Positions 1 through 7,327 of a stretch of 14,786 nt of DNA are shown one piece after another. Within the stretch, counting starts at the first letter, position 1. Each line of letters opens with the position of its first letter. Source of the DNA: Desulfovibrio sp. (GTDB lineage Bacteria > Desulfobacterota > Desulfovibrionia > Desulfovibrionales > Desulfovibrionaceae); assembly GCA_020217165.1 (NCBI GenBank), contig JAIWOE010000086.1:1-14786 (forward strand). The letters are read 5' to 3'. Under the pieces are notes generated by a model. That model did no database searches and was not told the DNA's origin. It saw only the letters and a program-made list of their open reading frames with translations. Position numbers and translations under genes: made by a program.

Positions 1-412
1 AGGACAGGGCGGCTGTCTGGAGATGGAGATGGGGACGGTCGGCGAGGGCGGTGGCCCGGGGGGCCTGATGGCCCCGCAACACCGCCTGGGCACGGCCGTG
101 AGTCGAAAAATCGGCAAGGCGGTAGCGCGTAATCGATGTAAGCGGCTGCTGCGGGAGTGGTTCCGGCTGCATCGGCAGGACCTACCCTGGCTAGCCCCCC
201 TGCCAGCTTCCGATGCCGATGCCGGTGTTCAGTCATCGCCAACCCCGGCGGGGTTGGATCTGGTGGTGGTGCCCCGGCGAGTGGTGGACGTCCTGGCCCT
301 GGATCTGGAGACCGTCTCCCGCGAGCTGACGCCCCTGATTCGCCGTGCCTGGAAGGACTGTCTGCAGCAGGCCGAGATTCCCGGGGGTGTCCCGGCCAAA
401 AAGCGCCGCTGA
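1..412 (+). CDS. rnpA: Ribonuclease P protein component, 5'-truncated by the window edge
   Basis: This is the protein subunit of RNase P, which assists the catalytic RNA in removing 5' leaders from precursor tRNAs. The family signature is clear: a stretch reading LGTAVSRKIGKAVARNRCKR, followed by LLREWFR, which is the RNR-box helix that contacts RNA. The frame is open back to base 2, and the usual N-terminal beta strand region is missing, so the gene starts left of the window. The first ATG in view (position 23) is probably internal. Two parts look unlike typical RnpA: a Gly/Glu/Met-rich stretch just before the LGTAVSRK motif, and an insertion of about 20 residues (LAPLPASDADAGVQSSPTP) after the RNR helix. 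It is the first visible gene of the rnpA-yidD-yidC-jag-mnmE block, 34 bp ahead of yidD. Identification is secure; the true start is unseen. Confidence 0.9.
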   Translation, partial: GQGGCLEMEMGTVGEGGGPGGLMAPQHRLGTAVSRKIGKAVARNRCKRLLREWFRLHRQDLPWLAPLPASDADAGVQSSPTPAGLDLVVVPRRVVDVLALDLETVSRELTPLIRRAWKDCLQQAEIPGGVPAKKRR

Positions 413-446
413 TTCGCGTTCCCACCGTATTTCCGCGTGGCGTCCC

Positions 447-851
447 ATGAAAAAATCCACCGAGCCCCGTATTGGCCCTGTTGCAGGGCTTGTGATTTGG
501 TGCATCAAAGGGTATCAAACAGTCCTCTCGCCGTGCTTGCCCCAGGCGTGCCGGTTTTGGCCGTCATGTTCTGAGTATGCCATCGGCGCTGTGCGCACGC
601 ACGGCCTGGCTGCAGGAATGCTGCTGGGCATGTGGCGCATTCTGAGATGCAATCCCTGGAATGCCGGCGGGGTGGACCCCGTCCCGGAACGGTTGCCTGC
701 GTGGTTCACCAGGGCAGGCCTGGCCGGTGGACGGGAGCAGGCGAGGGCAGATGGGCCGCAGCGGTCCGGCATGCCTGATGCGCCTGCTACTTCCGATGTG
801 GCTGACGCTCCCGGCGCAGCCATGCAGGCGGCCGACGGACGGCGGGGCTGA
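447..851 (+). CDS. yidD: Membrane protein insertion efficiency factor YidD
   Basis: YidD is a small membrane-associated protein that helps YidC/Sec insert inner-membrane proteins. The 134-aa product has an N-terminal amphipathic/hydrophobic segment (residues 10-25). It then has the family signature CRFWPSCSEYA (residues 35-45) with its conserved cysteines, and RILRCNPWNAGGVDPVP (about 65-80). The family is usually about 70-90 aa; the Ala/Gly/Asp-rich tail after residue 90 is an unconserved extension. The frame can be opened upstream to an ATG at 345, but that would overlap rnpA by 68 bp and add unrelated sequence. I therefore chose ATG 447, which begins the recognisable MKK...GLVIWCIKGYQ segment. 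No good Shine-Dalgarno sequence precedes it, so translation may depend on coupling to rnpA 34 bp upstream. Position between rnpA and yidC is the classic one. Confidence 0.9.
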   Translation: MKKSTEPRIGPVAGLVIWCIKGYQTVLSPCLPQACRFWPSCSEYAIGAVRTHGLAAGMLLGMWRILRCNPWNAGGVDPVPERLPAWFTRAGLAGGREQARADGPQRSGMPDAPATSDVADAPGAAMQAADGRRG

Positions 852-976
852 CGCAGCGTGCGCAGACTCCCGCAGAAGGATCGCATCATGCCTCCGCCGC
901 ATGCGCCGTGCGCAGTGCCGCGGGTGCTGGATGCGGCAACTCAACTGATTCGCAGTGCACGCGTTCGGCCATGCAT

Positions 977-990
977 GCCGCACGTGCGGC
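977..990. repeat. 14-bp perfect palindrome ahead of yidC
   Basis: GCCGCACGTGCGGC reads the same on both strands. It lies in the 163-bp gap between yidD and yidC, 24 bp before the chosen yidC start. It has no T-run, so it is not an intrinsic terminator. It could be a protein-binding dyad or an mRNA structure near the yidC ribosome-binding region, but nothing else in the sequence shows a function. The rest of the gap (852-1014) contains no supportable gene. Confidence 0.45.
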
Positions 991-1014
991 GCTGCAGAGC
1001 AAGGCTCAGTGCAC

Positions 1015-2655
1015 ATGCAGAATTCTCCTGATCAGAAGCGCCTCGTCATTGCCGTGGTCCTTTCCCTGGGCGTGCTCCTGGGGTGGGGGTACTTCTTTCC
1101 AGCGCCCAAGGCGCCGCCGCCGGTGGTCAACGCCACGGCCGACAACACCACCCAGCCCCAGGCCCTGCAGGCAGAGCAGTTCTCCGCCCCGACTCCCGCC
1201 GAGCCCGTGAAAACCGTGGCTGGAAGCCCCGTGGTGGTGCAGGGGCCGTTGTATAAAGCCGTGTTCAATACCGCAGGCGGCTGGTGCTCCACCTTCCAGC
1301 TGCATCAATACAAGGTTTCCATTGAGGAAGGCGCGCCGGATGTAGACCTGGTGGCTCCCGGCGCCGGCGTTGCGTTTCCCATGGGCGTGCTGTTTTCCAA
1401 GTATCCCACCTGGGAGGTCTTTTCCTGGGGGCCGGCCCTGGGCGCAGACGGTCAGCCCGTCAGCGAGCTGAACCTGGCCGATGGCAAGAACGCCACCCTG
1501 TCCTTCGTGGGCGAGGCCGCGGGCATTCGGCTGGTGCGGACCCTGACCTTTGATCCCACCACCTATTACATTGCCGAATCCCTGGCCATCCGCAACATCA
1601 GCGAAGACGCCAAGCAGGTGGGGGACGTGCGCTTCACCATGTCCGTGCTGCCGTTTACCGCCGCCGGTGACAGCTACAATGTCACCCGAGTGGCCGCCTA
1701 CGATGACGACGGCTTCAAGGAAGATCATGATCAGAAAGACCTGCGTGACAAGGGCTTCCACCGAGACAAAGGCGTGCGCTGGGGTGGCGTGCTCAGCACC
1801 TACTTCATGGCCGTCCTGGCTCCGGTAAACCTCGACGCCCCGGCCCAGTTCCAGGCCAGACTGGAAGACGGCATCTTCCGCACCTCCCTGACCACCCCAG
1901 CGGAGCAGTTGGCCCCGGGCGCGGAAACCGTCATCAAAATGGGCTACTATCTGGGCCCCAAGGATCCCGCGTACCTTGACGTGCTGCCCAACAGTCTGGC
2001 CACGGCCATTGATTACGGCTTCTTCAACGTCATCGCCAAGCCCTTGCTGGTGGCCCTGAACTTCTTCTATTCGCTGGTGGGGAACTATGGCGTGGCCATC
2101 ATCCTCCTCACCATCTGCGTGAAAATTCTCTTCTGGCCCCTTTCCGCCAAGAGCTACAAGTCCATGGAGCAGATGAAAAAGCTGCAGCCCATGATGGCCA
2201 AGATCCGCGAGAAGCATGCCGATGATCGCCAGAAGATGAATGAAGAGATGATGAGGCTGTACAAGACATACAAGGTGAACCCGGCTGGCGGCTGTTTGCC
2301 CATGCTGCTGCAGATTCCGGTGTTCATCGGCCTGTACCAGGCCCTGCTGGGTGCCATCCAGCTGCGGCACGCCGCGTTCATCTCCCACGTGCCCTTCACG
2401 GACCTCATCTGGCTGGCGGACCTCTCGGCCAAGGATCCCTACTACGTGACGCCCCTCATCATGGGCGGCACCATGTTCCTGCAGCAAAAATTGAGCCCGC
2501 CCCCGGGCGATCCCATGCAGGCCAAGATCATGATGCTCATGCCCGTGATCTTCACCTTCATGTTCCTCAACTTCTCTTCGGGGTTGGTGCTGTACTGGCT
2601 GGTGAACAACGTCCTCTCCATCGCACAGCAGAAGTGGATGCTCCGGAACGCCTGA
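1015..2655 (+). CDS. yidC: Membrane protein insertase YidC
   Basis: YidC inserts and folds inner-membrane proteins, alone or with SecYEG. The product is 546 aa, normal for Gram-negative YidC. Residues 10-27 form the N-terminal transmembrane anchor, residues about 70-312 the large periplasmic beta-sandwich domain, and residues 335-543 the conserved core with the remaining membrane helices. Landmarks are NYGVAIILLTICVKILFWPLS (358 on), the coiled-coil loop KSYKSMEQMKKLQPMMAKIRE, the VNPAGGCLPMLLQIPVFIGLYQ segment, and the end SSGLVLYWLVNN. The groove position that is Arg in E. coli YidC appears to be Lys370 here, a known alternative in the family. ATG 1015 was chosen because the protein there begins as expected (short polar N-terminus, then anchor) and AAGG lies 10 bp upstream. 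A GTG at 955 would only add an unconserved leader. Next gene jag follows after 44 bp. Confidence 0.97.
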   Translation: MQNSPDQKRLVIAVVLSLGVLLGWGYFFPAPKAPPPVVNATADNTTQPQALQAEQFSAPTPAEPVKTVAGSPVVVQGPLYKAVFNTAGGWCSTFQLHQYKVSIEEGAPDVDLVAPGAGVAFPMGVLFSKYPTWEVFSWGPALGADGQPVSELNLADGKNATLSFVGEAAGIRLVRTLTFDPTTYYIAESLAIRNISEDAKQVGDVRFTMSVLPFTAAGDSYNVTRVAAYDDDGFKEDHDQKDLRDKGFHRDKGVRWGGVLSTYFMAVLAPVNLDAPAQFQARLEDGIFRTSLTTPAEQLAPGAETVIKMGYYLGPKDPAYLDVLPNSLATAIDYGFFNVIAKPLLVALNFFYSLVGNYGVAIILLTICVKILFWPLSAKSYKSMEQMKKLQPMMAKIREKHADDRQKMNEEMMRLYKTYKVNPAGGCLPMLLQIPVFIGLYQALLGAIQLRHAAFISHVPFTDLIWLADLSAKDPYYVTPLIMGGTMFLQQKLSPPPGDPMQAKIMMLMPVIFTFMFLNFSSGLVLYWLVNNVLSIAQQKWMLRNA

Positions 2656-2699
2656 TGGCGCATGCAGCGCATCCTCAAGCCATGATTGCGGGAGAGACA

Positions 2700-4154
2700 A
2701 TGGACGAGTTCCGGACATTTGAAGGCAAGAGCATCGACGACGCCATATCCCAGGCCCTGGCATACTTCGACGTTGGCAGGGCTCAGTTGGAAATAGACAT
2801 CATCAGCGACGCCAAAACAGGCATCTTTGGCTTGGTGGGCGCGCGCAAGGCGCAAATCAAGGCCCGCCGGCGAGAGTCGGCGCGCAAACAGATGGAAGCC
2901 GTGCGGGAGGCCGTGCGGGCCACCTTGGAAGAGGTGAGCCTCCCGACGCCACAGGACGCAGCCCCGCCCCAGCCAGCGACGCCTGCCGGGTATGGGCCTG
3001 GGGGAGGGGAGACGCAGGACGCCGAAGTCGGCATCGCCGCCCAAGGCCCGGAGTCCTCAGCTGCCCCTGGCACTCCGGGAGACAGCGACCAGGAGACTGC
3101 CGCCACATCCAGGCAGGAAAAGTCCCGCCGTAGCCGTTCCCGGCAGAAGCCGTCCCGCAAGGAGTCCACTGCCGGACCAGCGGCAGAGGCGGCATCCTCC
3201 GGCACGACATCCTCCGGGCATGCAGTCCAGCCTTCCCGGGCTGGCCGCGGCGACAGGACCAACAATTCCGGCAAGGCCGATCCCGCTTCTTCCGCCACCG
3301 TCCTGCCGGACCTGTCCGACGATCAGGCCGAGTCGGTCAAGGAGCAAGTGCAACAGATGATGGAGCACCTTCTGGCTCCCCTGGTGGGCGAGCCAGTGTT
3401 GCAGCTCTCCATGCCGGAGCCCGGCAAGATTCTGGTGGGAGTGGACGCTGGCGAGGACGCCGGCTTGCTCATCGGCAAGGAAGGCGGCACCCTGGCCGCT
3501 CTGCAGTACCTTGCCAACCGCATCCTTGCCCGGCACTGCGATGGCCCCTTGCCGCGCGTGTCCATGGAAGCCGGCAACTACAAGGAACGCCAGGATGATA
3601 CCTTGCGCCAGATGGCCCTGGGCCTGGCGGAAAAAGCCCGGAGCACGGGCAAGGCCCAGTCCACGCGGCCCCTTTCTTCCTATCATCGGCGTGTCATTCA
3701 CCTGGCCCTGCAGGAGGATGACGGCATCGTGACCCGCAGCAAGGGCGAAGGCGCCCTGAAGCGGGTGGTCATCCTGCCCAAAAAGGCCAGCCGGGCCCAG
3801 CCAGGGCAGGAAGGAGACGCCGCCAATGCCACACCGGACGGCAGCGCTAGGCCTGCCAACGGCACCCAAACCGAGGCGTCGGCCAACGGCGGTGCTGAGG
3901 GCGAAACGTCCAAGCCGCGCCGTCCGCGCCGTCCCCGTCGCAGGCGGGGGCAGGGCGATGCCCAGCGCCAGGCCGCAGGGGCGGAATCGGCAGCCTCGAC
4001 CGGAGAGACTGGCGGGACTGGCGAATTAGGCGAAGTTGGCGATGTTGGCGACGCTGGCGCATCCCCCAGCATGGCCGAGATCCCTGCCGCGCCTGAAACG
4101 CCCGTCGCACCCGCTGCGCCGGCACCCACGCCACTTCCGCCCGCAGAGCAATAG
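2700..4154 (+). CDS. jag: Jag/KhpB single-stranded RNA-binding protein (Jag-N, KH, R3H) with long charged extensions
   Basis: This is an RNA-binding protein of the Jag/KhpB/EloR family, whose members act with KhpA in RNA binding and cell-envelope control. Residues 1-52 are the Jag-N domain (FEGKSIDDAISQAL ... GIFGLVGARKA). Residues about 205-290 form the KH domain with the GKEGGTL loop at 260. Residues about 295-362 form the R3H domain with R330 and H334 in SYHRRVIHLAL. The protein is 484 aa, long for the family. The excess is a 150-residue Ser/Lys/Arg/Ala-rich linker (53-205) and a 120-residue tail with an arginine-proline cluster (407-417), a three-residue glycine repeat (434-454) and an Ala/Pro-rich end. 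Both extensions look disordered. The start at 2700 is set by GGAG five bases upstream and by the beginning of the Jag-N domain; the frame stays open to 2634, inside yidC. mnmE begins 12 bp downstream. Confidence 0.93.
   Translation: MDEFRTFEGKSIDDAISQALAYFDVGRAQLEIDIISDAKTGIFGLVGARKAQIKARRRESARKQMEAVREAVRATLEEVSLPTPQDAAPPQPATPAGYGPGGGETQDAEVGIAAQGPESSAAPGTPGDSDQETAATSRQEKSRRSRSRQKPSRKESTAGPAAEAASSGTTSSGHAVQPSRAGRGDRTNNSGKADPASSATVLPDLSDDQAESVKEQVQQMMEHLLAPLVGEPVLQLSMPEPGKILVGVDAGEDAGLLIGKEGGTLAALQYLANRILARHCDGPLPRVSMEAGNYKERQDDTLRQMALGLAEKARSTGKAQSTRPLSSYHRRVIHLALQEDDGIVTRSKGEGALKRVVILPKKASRAQPGQEGDAANATPDGSARPANGTQTEASANGGAEGETSKPRRPRRPRRRRGQGDAQRQAAGAESAASTGETGGTGELGEVGDVGDAGASPSMAEIPAAPETPVAPAAPAPTPLPPAEQ
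3999..4061 (+). repeat. 9-bp tandem repeat inside jag
   Basis: Seven degenerate 9-bp units, best seen as TGGCGGGAC, TGGCGAATT, AGGCGAAGT, TGGCGATGT, TGGCGACGC and so on. They encode a three-residue pattern (T/L/V/A)-Gly-(E/D/G) at residues 434-454 of Jag. A second short repeat, two exact copies of CCGCGCCGT at 3915-3932, encodes the PRR-PRR cluster. Both suggest growth of the tail by slippage. Confidence 0.7.
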
Positions 4155-4166
4155 CCGGGCAGCGCC

Positions 4167-5579
4167 GTGTCCTACGCCGGGGACGACACCATTGCCGCCA
4201 TCGCCACGCCGCCCGGCCAGGGCGGGGTGGGGGTGGTACGCCTCTCCGGGCCCAACAGCCGTAGCGTCCTAGCGCGTCTGTTCCGACCGTCCGCCCCGGG
4301 ATTCAAAGACTATCTCCCACGATACCTGCACCACGGCCATGTGCGCACCGCCCATGGCCGGGTGCTGGATGAGTGCCTGGCCGTGCTGTTCCCTGCCCCC
4401 CGATCCTTTACCGGGGAAGACGTGGCCGAGCTGCACTGCCATGGGGGCGCCGCCATCCTGCGCTCGGTGCTGGAGGCCATCCTGGCCACGGGACTGGCGC
4501 GACCGGCCTTGGCCGGTGAGTTTTCCCGGCGGGCCTTCCTGCATGGCAAGCTGGATTTGGCCCAGGCCGAGGCTGTGGCCGAGGCCATTGCCGCACCCAC
4601 CACCGCCGCTGCCCAGCTGGCCCAGGATCGCCTTTCCGGGGCCCTGTCCCGACGTATCGACACTCTGCGGCAGATCCTGGAATCCCTCAAACGGGATTGT
4701 TGCCTGGCCGTGGATTTCCCTGAGGATGAGGTGGAATGCCTGCCGCCGGAGGTGTTTCGCCGCCAGGTGGACGAGGTGCGGGAGGCCGTGGCCGGGCTGG
4801 CGGCCCAGCACCGGCGCACCCGCGTCTGGCGGGAAGGGGCGCTGGTGGTGTTGGCTGGCCGGGTCAATGCCGGCAAGTCCAGTCTGCTCAACGCCCTGCT
4901 GGGTCGGCAGCGGGCCATCGTCTCCGATGTGCCGGGCACCACGCGGGATTACCTGGAAGAATCACTGCTGCTGGAGGGCCTGGCCATCCGTCTGGTGGAT
5001 ACGGCCGGCCTGCGCGATGCAGGGGAGATTGTCCCTGGCGGGCTGGACGGCGCCGAGTCTCAGGGCATCGCCCGCAGCCGCGAGTTGATGGACGGTGCGG
5101 ATCTGGTGCTGCTGGTGGTGGATGCCTGCTCGGACGACGCCGCCCGTCCCGATAGCCCGGAACAGGCCCTGCTGGCCCGCCTGCAGGCTCCCTCGTCCTC
5201 CCGGACCGTGGTAGTGCTGAACAAAATGGATGTGGCCGGCACCGCGTTGTCGGCAACGTTTCCCGACGCCGTGCCGGTGAGCGCGACCACGGGCCAGGGC
5301 CTGGACAGGCTGGTGCACACCATTGCCGAGCATTTGGCCGCCGCCGCGCCGCAGCCCCGCCCCGGAGAGCTGACCCCAAACCTGCGCCAGACCATGCTGC
5401 TGGAGCAGGCCGATCACGAACTGGCCCAGTTGCAGGCGGACCATGCCGCGGGCCTGCCCTGGGATGTGCTGGCCGTGCGTCTGGACGCTGCCGCGGCCCT
5501 GCTGGCGGAACTTACCGGCGCCATCACCAGCCAGGACATTCTGGATCAGATTTTTTCCAGCTTCTGCATCGGCAAGTAA
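4167..5579 (+). CDS. mnmE: tRNA uridine-5-carboxymethylaminomethyl modification GTPase MnmE
   Basis: MnmE works with MnmG (not in this window) to modify U34 of tRNAs, using a formyl-folate bound by its N-terminal domain. The protein is 470 aa, standard length. Residues 1-120 match the N-terminal tetrahydrofolate-binding domain (DTIAAIATPPGQGGVGVVRLSG). The G domain contains G1 GRVNAGKS (231-238), G2 TTR (258-260), G3 DTAG (278-281) and G4 NKMD (352-355), flanked by the helical domain. The C-terminal FCIGK (466-470) carries the conserved cysteine. The start is a GTG with only weak ribosome-binding context. The jag stop codon lies in the same frame 12 bp upstream and no other start is near, so GTG is forced; translational coupling to jag is likely. 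One small oddity is Val at the G1 position that is usually Pro in MnmE (GxPNAGKS); the GxxxxGKS consensus is intact. Confidence 0.96.
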   Translation: MSYAGDDTIAAIATPPGQGGVGVVRLSGPNSRSVLARLFRPSAPGFKDYLPRYLHHGHVRTAHGRVLDECLAVLFPAPRSFTGEDVAELHCHGGAAILRSVLEAILATGLARPALAGEFSRRAFLHGKLDLAQAEAVAEAIAAPTTAAAQLAQDRLSGALSRRIDTLRQILESLKRDCCLAVDFPEDEVECLPPEVFRRQVDEVREAVAGLAAQHRRTRVWREGALVVLAGRVNAGKSSLLNALLGRQRAIVSDVPGTTRDYLEESLLLEGLAIRLVDTAGLRDAGEIVPGGLDGAESQGIARSRELMDGADLVLLVVDACSDDAARPDSPEQALLARLQAPSSSRTVVVLNKMDVAGTALSATFPDAVPVSATTGQGLDRLVHTIAEHLAAAAPQPRPGELTPNLRQTMLLEQADHELAQLQADHAAGLPWDVLAVRLDAAAALLAELTGAITSQDILDQIFSSFCIGK

Positions 5580-5587
5580 GGTCTGCC

Positions 5588-6145
5588 TCAGATCATGGGG
5601 GGCAGGCCCCAGATGCGCCGGAGCCTGCCAAAGGCCTCCCGCAAATCCGCTTCCTTCAAATCAAGGGTTTGCAGCAGTTTCCAGATGGCCCCGGCCTCGC
5701 GGATGGCCAGGCAATCCGCCTCAAGCACCCGCAGCCGGTTGCGGTGGAACCAGAACGGGAACAACAGGCAGTGGGCCGGCCGCACGTCCCGCGGCAGCCG
5801 GCAGCCGTGGTCGCCCAGGAACACGCAGGCGCCGGTGCCGGTCACGGCCAGCTGCATGTGCCGGCCGGCCTCGGGGATGAGCTCCCGCACTCGCAGCGCA
5901 TCGTCGGGGAACAGACGGAGCATGGCCGCCAGGAAGGCCGGGGAGTTGGGCGCCGGGGCCACGGGCGACACGCCGGGGATAAGCTCGTGGGCGGCGGCTT
6001 CCAGTCTGGCCACCTCCTCCTCGAACAGGGGGAAGAGCATGTCCTCGTCCCCGGGCACCACCACGCAGCACTTGGCGCAGCGGGCGCACACATGGGGAGT
6101 GGGCGGAAAAGCCAGGATGTCCGGCGGGGTGTTGCAGGCAGGCAT
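5588..6145 (-). CDS. YkgJ-family cysteine-cluster protein (putative Zn/Fe-chelating)
   Basis: The 185-aa product has the YkgJ family pattern: an N-terminal CARCAKCC cluster (C20, C23, C26, C27), then C107 and C115 around CVFLGDHGCRLPRDVRP, C126 before LLFPFWFH, and C145. Proteins of this family are annotated as zinc- or iron-chelating; a reaction is not established, and I see nothing here that tells the metal. No signal peptide or membrane segment is seen. The frame is open well upstream (to about 6430), but that part runs antisense through cbiB. ATG 6145 immediately precedes the conserved region, so it was chosen. A GGAGG lies 15 bases upstream of it, too far to be a normal ribosome-binding site, which leaves the start slightly uncertain. 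It converges on mnmE with an 8-bp gap and is divergent from cbiB. Confidence 0.85.
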   Translation of the reverse strand: MPACNTPPDILAFPPTPHVCARCAKCCVVVPGDEDMLFPLFEEEVARLEAAAHELIPGVSPVAPAPNSPAFLAAMLRLFPDDALRVRELIPEAGRHMQLAVTGTGACVFLGDHGCRLPRDVRPAHCLLFPFWFHRNRLRVLEADCLAIREAGAIWKLLQTLDLKEADLREAFGRLRRIWGLPPMI

Positions 6146-6236
6146 CAGCGCTGGATACCGCCTCCCCGCAACCCACGTCAACCATGCGGCAACGTCGCCC
6201 TTGTCTGCGGAGGCAGAGGCAGGTAAAGGACTGCAC

Positions 6237-7262
6237 ATGCTTGACGAACGCGTGCTGCCAGCCGCCATTCCCCTGGCTGCCATCGCCCTGGACCTGCTCC
6301 TGGGAGATCCCCACCGCTTTCCGCATCCCGTGCGCGGGCTGGGGTTCCTGGCCCGGGGCATGGAGCGCCTGTTCCGGCCGCAGTCCGATTCGCCGCGGTT
6401 GCAGCGGGCCATGGGCCTGTGCTGTACCATGCTGCTGATGCTCCTGGCAGGCAGCGTGGCCGGCGCGGCGGTGGTCTTCCTGCCCCTGGGGGGTGTCGTG
6501 GCCTTGTATTTGGCCTATGCAGGCCTGGCCCTGGGGCAGTTGCGGCGGGAGGCCCGGCGTGTGCTCAAGTTCACCGGCGAGCAGGACGGGTTGTCCCGCA
6601 CGGCCCTGCGCATGCTGGTGAGTCGGGACACGGAGCACCTGACCCTGCCCCAGGTCCGGCGGACCCTGGCCGAGACCGTGAGTGAAAACGCCTCCGATGG
6701 CTTCGTGGCGCCGTTTTTTTACCTGGCCCTGTTCGGCCCACCCGGATTGTGGGCGTACAAGGCCGCCTCCACCCTGGATTCCATGTGGGGCTACAAGACG
6801 CCGCACTATCTGCATTTTGGATGGGGGGCGGCCCGTGTGGACGATGTGCTGAACATCATCCCGGCCCGCCTCACCGCCGTGGCCATTCTCCTGGTGGCCT
6901 GGGCCAGGGGCCTTTTGGGGGGGTACAGTCCGGCCCGCCTCAGGCGCGCCTGGCGATACACCGTGCGCGATGCCCGCAAAACCCCCAGCCCCAACGCCGG
7001 CTGGCCCATGGCCGCCGCAGCCTGGGGCCTTGGCGCGGGCATGGGCGGCCCGGCCCGCTACCACGGGCAGGAAGTCCACAAACCCTGGCTGGGGCCTCCC
7101 GAGGGCGATAGCCTGGACCCCCGGCAGTGGACGCAGCCACGCTGCGAGACGCTGGTGGAAGTCTGCACCGCGGCCTGCCTGGCAGCCGCCCTGGCCCTGC
7201 ACCTCTTTGTGCTGGGCCTGCTGTGGCTGGACATCTCCTGGCTTGGCTATTTTACGGGATGA
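6237..7262 (+). CDS. cbiB: Adenosylcobinamide-phosphate synthase CbiB/CobD
   Basis: CbiB is an inner-membrane enzyme that attaches the aminopropanol (phosphate) arm to adenosylcobyric acid late in cobalamin synthesis. The 341-aa product has the family landmarks: DLLLGDPHRFPHPVR (19-33), MLVSRDT (126-132), ETVSENASDGFVAPFFY (146-162), LDSMWGYKTPHY (180-191) and DARKTPSPNAGWPMAA (245-260). There are hydrophobic segments near 61-83, 85-100, 208-225 and 310-332. ATG 6237 is preceded by AGGA with a 6-base spacer and begins directly with the conserved membrane segment. The long open frame upstream (to 5595) is antisense to the YkgJ gene and is not part of this protein. No other cobalamin gene is in the window, and the 91-bp upstream gap is too short for a complete cobalamin riboswitch and does not resemble one. 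Confidence 0.95.
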   Translation: MLDERVLPAAIPLAAIALDLLLGDPHRFPHPVRGLGFLARGMERLFRPQSDSPRLQRAMGLCCTMLLMLLAGSVAGAAVVFLPLGGVVALYLAYAGLALGQLRREARRVLKFTGEQDGLSRTALRMLVSRDTEHLTLPQVRRTLAETVSENASDGFVAPFFYLALFGPPGLWAYKAASTLDSMWGYKTPHYLHFGWGAARVDDVLNIIPARLTAVAILLVAWARGLLGGYSPARLRRAWRYTVRDARKTPSPNAGWPMAAAAWGLGAGMGGPARYHGQEVHKPWLGPPEGDSLDPRQWTQPRCETLVEVCTAACLAAALALHLFVLGLLWLDISWLGYFTG

Positions 7263-7317
7263 TGGCACACTGGCCGGACATGGTGACCGCCGTGGCAGCA
7301 GCACATCCGAGCCCTTC

Positions 7318-7323
7318 AGGAGG
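7318..7323 (+). promoter_or_regulatory. Ribosome-binding site that sets the start of the ABM-channel gene
   Basis: A full AGGAGG lies four bases before ATG 7328. It is one of the strongest Shine-Dalgarno matches in the window. It supports translation starting at the ABM domain rather than at the internal ATG 7676, which has no purine-rich sequence in front of it. Confidence 0.8.
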
Positions 7324-7327
7324 CGAC

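Noticed and set aside
1006..2763. Long minus-strand open frame (585 codons) opposite yidC
   Set aside because: It mirrors the codon structure of a GC-rich gene on the other strand, has a His/Gly/Gln-rich composition and no domain; yidC on the plus strand is unmistakable.
5595..6236. N-terminal extension of cbiB to position 5595
   Set aside because: The added 214 codons are antisense to the YkgJ-family gene and unlike CbiB; a good ribosome-binding site and the conserved N-terminus place the start at 6237.
6146..6236. Cobalamin riboswitch before cbiB
   Set aside because: The gap is only 91 bp and contains no B12-box-like conserved core; only a weak imperfect stem is visible.
5721..7304. Minus-strand open frame of 527 codons opposite cbiB
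   Set aside because: It is low-complexity Gly/Gln/Pro/His sequence, antisense to conserved cbiB and out of frame with the YkgJ gene.
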